A DNA stretch of 64,000 bases from Tricholomella constricta (lineage: Eukaryota; Basidiomycota; Agaricomycetes; Agaricales; Lyophyllaceae), in contig JAACJP010000060.1 of the NCBI GenBank assembly GCA_013368375.1, positions 121,961-185,960 of the forward strand, given 5' to 3'. Made by a program: the position numbers and the translations under genes. Of the stretch, positions 57,701 through 64,000 are shown piece by piece; position 1 is the stretch's first letter, and every line of letters begins with the position of its first letter. The notes under the pieces are model-generated. The model did not search any database. It saw nothing but the letters and a program-made list of their open reading frames with translations, and had not been told where the DNA came from.

Positions 57701-60700
57701 AAATCTAACGCCAGCGAGGCAACATAGAAGCTGATGCGCCACACGGGCAATTTGCGTGAACGCTAGTATTCTCAGCAAGTACAGTAAATTACGTACCACT
57801 AGCGGGACAATTTTATGATGTTCCTGACGATGCAAATCCAACGCTAGCGAGGCAATGTAGAATCTGACGGGCAGTCTGCTTTGTGTAAAAGCTAGTATTC
57901 TCAGCAAGGACAATAAATTATGTACGACTAGTGGCACGTTTTGATGAGATGTCGTTTGAGTGACACGTTCTAACGAGAGCGAGGGAGGGTGTAGGGATAT
58001 CTTTGGGCATACGCAACAACGACTTTCACTGCAATTGACGTAGCCGATGAGCGACAAGTCCATATGTTCTAGCAACACAATAACCGATGAGTGACGGGTG
58101 AAAGCCATTGAAGTCGAGCTCTGTGGTGTGTACTTGTTTAGTTGTGATCCTGATGGTAAGTTTGCTTGCGTGAACGTTGTTGTGCATGCGTGTGCTGATT
58201 GCAACGGTTGGCATTCCTTTGAAGCTCAAGAGAAAAAACGTACGGCTACATATGCTGTTGGGGACTGTTGATGCTTGGTTGTCACTGATAGACCTTTCGA
58301 ACCGTCTGGCTGATGCTTTCAGGAACATAACCTGCGACTGAACATGGTGCGTGGGAGGCGACTGGCGTACGTGACGCATGGCGTACCCAGCGAGTGGCGT
58401 ACCCGGCGACCGGTTAGAGGTTTGAGTTAGAGCTTCGGGTGCCTCGGTTAGAGTTTTGGGTTGGGAACGTTTCTGCTCGTGTCTCGGTTAAGGTTCGGAA
58501 ACATGTTCTGCTCTGAAAAGATGGAGCGAGATGCAAGTCAAATCAAACGCACTGCACACAATTAATTCCGACAATTCAAATCCAACGCCAGCGAGGCAAC
58601 ATAAAATCTGACGGGCAATTTGCGTTAACGTATTCTGAGCAAGTACAATAAATTACGTACAACTTATTATGCCAGCGAGGCAACGTAAAATCTGATGTGC
58701 AATACGGGCAGTTTGCGTGAGCGCTAGTATTCTCAGCAAGTACAATAAATTATGTACGACTAGTGGCACGTTTTTATGAGAGTCTAGCGACACATTTGAG
58801 TGAGCCTTGGCTATACGCAACAACTTCTTTCACTGCAATCGACGTAGCCGATGAGCGACAGGTCAAGGAGGTGTGTGCTTCTTTTGTTGTGATCCTGATG
58901 GACGGTTGGTTTTCTTGCAGGCATAGGCGCACCCTCACTGAGGGTGCTGTGCATACATGTCCAAACAAATGCAAATCAAACCAAATGCCAGCAAGGCAAT
59001 GTAAAATTCGATGTGCGGTCTGTTTGTTCAATAGACTAGCCAGTATTCTGAGCGAGTATAATAGATCGAACTAGCTACGTACGACTAGCGGCAGTATAAT
59101 AGATCGGACTAGCTACGTACAGAAGTTTGCTTGCAGCGAGATGCAAGTCAAATGAAACACACTGCACACGATTGTTCCTGACAACGCAAATCAAATCTAA
59201 CGCCAGCGAGGCAACATAGAAGCTGATGCGCCACACGGGCAATTTGCGTGAACGCTAGTATTCTCAGCAAGTACAGTAAATTACGTACCACTAGCGGGAC
59301 AATTTTATGATGTTCCTGACGATGCAAATCCAACGCTAGCGAGGCAATGTAGAATCTGACGGGCAGTCTGCTTTGTGTAAAAGCTAGTATTCTCAGCAAG
59401 GACAATAAATTATGTACGACTAGTGGCACGTTTTGATGAGATGTCGTTTGAGTGACACGTTCTAACGAGAGCGAGGGAGGGTGTAGGGATATCTTTGGGC
59501 ATACGCAACAACGACTTTCACTGCAATTGACGTAGCCGATGAGCGACAAGTCCATATGTTCTAGCAACACAATAACCGATGAGTGACGGGTGAAAGCCAT
59601 TGAAGTCGAGCTCTGTGGTGTGTACTTGTTTAGTTGTGATCCTGATGGTAAGTTTGCTTGCGTGAACGTTGTTGTGCATGCGTGTGCTGATTGCAACGGT
59701 TGGCATTCCTTTGAAGCTCAAGAGAAAAAACGTACGGCTACATATGCTGTTGGGGACTGTTGATGCTTGGTTGTCACTGATAGACCTTTCGAACCGTCTG
59801 GCTGATGCTTTCAGGAACATGACCTGCGACTGAACATGGTGCGTGGGAGGCGACTGGCGTACGTGACGCATGGCGTACCCAGCGAGTGGCGTACCCGGCG
59901 ACCGGTTAGAGGTTTGAGTTAGAGCTTCGGGTGCCTCGGTTAGAGTTTTGGGTTGGGAACGTTTCTGCTCGTGTCTCGGTTAAGGTTCGGAAACATGTTC
60001 TGCTCTGAAAAGATGGAGCGAGATGCAAGTCAAATCAAACGCACTGCACACAATTAATTCCGACAATTCAAATCCAACGCCAGCGAGGCAACATAAAATC
60101 TGACGGGCAATTTGCGTTAACGTATTCTGAGCAAGTACAATAAATTACGTACAACTTATTATGCCAGCGAGGCAACGTAAAATCTGATGTACAATACGGG
60201 CAGTTTGCGTGAGCGCTAGTATTCTCAGCAAGTACAATAAATTATGTACGACTAGTGGCACGTTTTTATGAGAGTCTAGCGACACATTTGAGTGAGCCTT
60301 GGCTATACGCAACAACTTCTTTCACTGCAATCGACGTAGCCGATGAGCGACAGGTCAAGGAGGTGTGTGCTTCTTTTGTTGTGATCCTGATGGACGGTTG
60401 GTTTTCTTGCAGGCATAGGCGCACCCTCACTGAGGGTGCTGTGCATACATGTCCAAACAAATGCAAATCAAACCAAATGCCAGCAAGGCAATGTAAAATT
60501 CGATGTGCGGTCTGTTTGTTCAATAGACTAGCCAGTATTCTGAGCGAGTATAATAGATCGAACTAGCTACGTACGACTAGCGGCAGTATAATAGATCGGA
60601 CTAGCTACGTACAGAAGTTTGCTTGCAGCGAGATGCAAGTCAAATGAAACACACTGCACACGATTGTTCCTGACAACGCAAATCAAATCTAACGCCAGCG

Positions 60701-63700
60701 AGGCAACATAGAAGCTGATGCGCCACACGGGCAATTTGCGTGAACGCTAGTATTCTCAGCAAGTACAGTAAATTACGTACCACTAGCGGGACAATTTTAT
60801 GATGTTCCTGACGATGCAAATCCAACGCTAGCGAGGCAATGTAGAATCTGACGGGCAGTCTGCTTTGTGTAAAAGCTAGTATTCTCAGCAAGGACAATAA
60901 ATTATGTACGACTAGTGGCACGTTTTGATGAGATGTCGTTTGAGTGACACGTTCTAACGAGAGCGAGGGAGGGTGTAGGGATATCTTTGGGCATACGCAA
61001 CAACGACTTTCACTGCAATTGACGTAGCCGATGAGCGACAAGTCCATATGTTCTAGCAACACAATAACCGATGAGTGACGGGTGAAAGCCATTGAAGTCG
61101 AGCTCTGTGGTGTGTACTTGTTTAGTTGTGATCCTGATGGTAAGTTTGCTTGCGTGAACGTTGTTGTGCATGCGTGTGCTGATTGCAACGGTTGGCATTC
61201 CTTTGAAGCTCAAGAGAAAAAACGTACGGCTACATATGCTGTTGGGGACTGTTGATGCTTGGTTGTCACTGATAGACCTTTCGAACCGTCTGGCTGATGC
61301 TTTCAGGAACATGACCTGCGACTGAACATGGTGCGTGGGAGGCGACTGGCGTACGTGACGCATGGCGTACCCAGCGAGTGGCGTACCCGGCGACCGGTTA
61401 GAGGTTTGAGTTAGAGCTTCGGGTGCCTCGGTTAGAGTTTTGGGTTGGGAACGTTTCTGCTCGTGTCTCGGTTAAGGTTCGGAAACATGTTCTGCTCTGA
61501 AAAGATGGAGCGAGATGCAAGTCAAATCAAACGCACTGCACACAATTAATTCCGACAATTCAAATCCAACGCCAGCGAGGCAACATAAAATCTGACGGGC
61601 AATTTGCGTTAACGTATTCTGAGCAAGTACAATAAATTACGTACAACTTATTATGCCAGCGAGGCAACGTAAAATCTGATGTGCAATACGGGCAGTTTGC
61701 GTGAGCGCTAGTATTCTCAGCAAGTACAATAAATTATGTACGACTAGTGGCACGTTTTTATGAGAGTCTAGCGACACATTTGAGTGAGCCTTGGCTATAC
61801 GCAACAACTTCTTTCACTGCAATCGACGTAGCCGATGAGCGACAGGTCAAGGAGGTGTGTGCTTCTTTTGTTGTGATCCTGATGGACGGTTGGTTTTCTT
61901 GCAGGCATAGGCGCACCCTCACTGAGGGTGCTGTGCATACATGTCCAAACAAATGCAAATCAAACCAAATGCCAGCAAGGCAATGTAAAATTCGATGTGC
62001 GGTCTGTTTGTTCAATAGACTAGCCAGTATTCTGAGCGAGTATAATAGATCGAACTAGCTACGTACGACTAGCGGCAGTATAATAGATCGGACTAGCTAC
62101 GTACAGAAGTTTGCTTGCAGCGAGATGCAAGTCAAATGAAACACACTGCACACGATTGTTCCTGACAACGCAAATCAAATCTAACGCCAGCGAGGCAACA
62201 TAGAAGCTGATGCGCCACACGGGCAATTTGCGTGAACGCTAGTATTCTCAGCAAGTACAGTAAATTACGTACCACTAGCGGGACAATTTTATGATGTTCC
62301 TGACGATGCAAATCCAACGCTAGCGAGGCAATGTAGAATCTGACGGGCAGTCTGCTTTGTGTAAAAGCTAGTATTCTCAGCAAGGACAATAAATTATGTA
62401 CGACTAGTGGCACGTTTTGATGAGATGTCGTTTGAGTGACACGTTCTAACGAGAGCGAGGGAGGGTGTAGGGATATCTTTGGGCATACGCAACAACGACT
62501 TTCACTGCAATTGACGTAGCCGATGAGCGACAAGTCCATATGTTCTAGCAACACAATAACCGATGAGTGACGGGTGAAAGCCATTGAAGTCGAGCTCTGT
62601 GGTGTGTACTTGTTTAGTTGTGATCCTGATGGTAAGTTTGCTTGCGTGAACGTTGTTGTGCATGCGTGTGCTGATTGCAACGGTTGGCATTCCTTTGAAG
62701 CTCAAGAGAAAAAACGTACGGCTACATATGCTGTTGGGGACTGTTGATGCTTGGTTGTCACTGATAGACCTTTCGAACCGTCTGGCTGATGCTTTCAGGA
62801 ACATGACCTGCGACTGAACATGGTGCGTGGGAGGCGACTGGCGTACGTGACGCATGGCGTACCCAGCGAGTGGCGTACCCGGCGACCGGTTAGAGGTTTG
62901 AGTTAGAGCTTCGGGTGCCTCGGTTAGAGTTTTGGGTTGGGAACGTTTCTGCTCGTGTCTCGGTTAAGGTTCGGAAACATGTTCTGCTCTGAAAAGATGG
63001 AGCGAGATGCAAGTCAAATCAAACGCACTGCACACAATTAATTCCGACAATTCAAATCCAACGCCAGCGAGGCAACATAAAATCTGACGGGCAATTTGCG
63101 TTAACGTATTCTGAGCAAGTACAATAAATTACGTACAACTTATTATGCCAGCGAGGCAACGTAAAATCTGATGTGCAATACGGGCAGTTTGCGTGAGCGC
63201 TAGTATTCTCAGCAAGTACAATAAATTATGTACGACTAGTGGCACGTTTTTATGAGAGTCTAGCGACACATTTGAGTGAGCCTTGGCTATACGCAACAAC
63301 TTCTTTCACTGCAATCGACGTAGCCGATGAGCGACAGGTCAAGGAGGTGTGTGCTTCTTTTGTTGTGATCCTGATGGACGGTTGGTTTTCCTTGCAGGCA
63401 TAGGCGCACCCTCACTGAGGGTGCTGTGCATACCATGTCCAAACAAATGCAAATCAAAACCAAATGCCAGCAAGGGCAATGTAAATTCGATGTGCGGTCT
63501 TTTGTTCAATAGACTAGCCAGTATTCTGAGCGAGTATATAGAATCGAACTAGCTACGTACGACTAGCGGCAGTTATAATAGATCGGACTAGCTACGTACA
63601 GAAGTTTGCTTGCAGCGAGATGCAAGTCAAATGAAACACACTGCACACGATTGTTCCTGACAACGCAAATCAAATCTAACGCCAGCGAGGCAACATAGAA

Positions 63701-64000
63701 GCTGATGCGCCACACGGGCAATTTGCGTGAACGCTAGTATTCTCAGCAAGTACAGTAAATTACGTACCACTAGCGGGACAATTTTATGATGTTCCTGACG
63801 ATGCAAATCCAACGCTAGCGAGGCAATGTAGAATCTGACGGGCAGTCTGCTTTGTGTAAAAGCTAGTATTCTCAGCAAGGACAATAAATTATGTACGACT
63901 AGTGGCACGTTTTGATGAGATGTCGTTTGAGTGACACGTTCTAACGAGAGCGAGGGAGGGTGTAGGGATATCTTTGGGCATACGCAACAACGACTTTCAC
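54739..64000. repeat. 1.49-kb satellite array 2, at least 6.2 units
   Basis: Palindromes start at 55945, 57437, 58929, 60421, 61913 and 63406, so spacing is 1492 or 1493. All units are of the main subfamily. The variants GATGTAC (about 55713, 60188) and GAACATAAC (56833, 58325) mark individual units. Positions about 63390-63575 carry a burst of single-base indels. The array continues past the window end. Confidence 0.93.

Larger units (their letters stand above)
42775..64000. repeat. 30.77-kb macro-repeat, copy 2 (runs off the window)
   Basis: The copy starts at the same CTAGTCATTGG as 12004 and follows it to the satellite. At the junction the satellite reads AAAATCT and then AGTCATTGG instead of GACGGGC, so CT (TCT with the copy-1 flank) is shared by both sides. 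Array 2 has small differences from array 1, such as GATGTAC for GATGTGC at about 55713. Confidence 0.9.

Overview
The window looks like nuclear DNA of a basidiomycete fungus, probably an Agaricomycete. The reasons are short GT-AG introns of about 40-80 bases, remains of a fungus-specific group III hybrid histidine kinase (Nik1/Os-1 type), an ABCC-type transporter, a peroxisomal thiolase and a fungal transcription-factor linker, and a mosaic of GC-rich gene remnants and repeats. There are no bacterial operons, rRNA or tRNA genes, and no CRISPR array.

Layout. (1) Positions 1-2380 are stacked tandem repeats: a 92-bp minisatellite carrying a perfect hairpin, an AT-richer stretch with a second hairpin family, and a 522-bp two-level tandem repeat with a 7-bp GTCGCCY minisatellite. 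(2) Positions 2381-12003 hold an older copy of a roughly 590-bp hairpin-ended element, then gene remnants: a frameshifted 3-ketoacyl-CoA thiolase, tandem exon-intron modules on the minus strand, and several short spliced reading frames. One convincing three-exon gene of unknown function lies on the minus strand (10822-11628). (3) Positions 12004-42774 form a 30.77-kb macro-unit. It starts with the hairpin-ended element. About 11.4 kb of gene fragments follow: a Cys-rich frame, a transcription-factor-like piece, an ABC transporter nucleotide-binding piece and a hybrid histidine kinase remnant. It ends in a 18.8-kb array of about 12.6 units of a 1.49-kb satellite. (4) Positions 42775-64000 repeat the macro-unit from its first base almost without change and leave the window inside the second satellite array.

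Three things tie the window together. A 19-bp palindrome (GCACCCTCA, S, TGAGGGTGC) is scattered through both gene remnants and satellite, exactly one per satellite unit. The left breakpoint of the macro-duplication falls exactly on the terminus of the hairpin-ended element, which suggests the element took part in the rearrangement. The two satellite subfamilies differ mainly by CpG/TpG/CpA transitions, as expected from cytosine methylation.

Most of the window is repeat and decayed or rearranged gene fragment, and little of it is likely to make protein. Clusters of single-base indels inside otherwise identical satellite units suggest poorly polished long-read consensus, so unit counts, and perhaps the macro-duplication itself, may be partly an assembly matter. 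All identifications are by reading the sequence; no database search was run.
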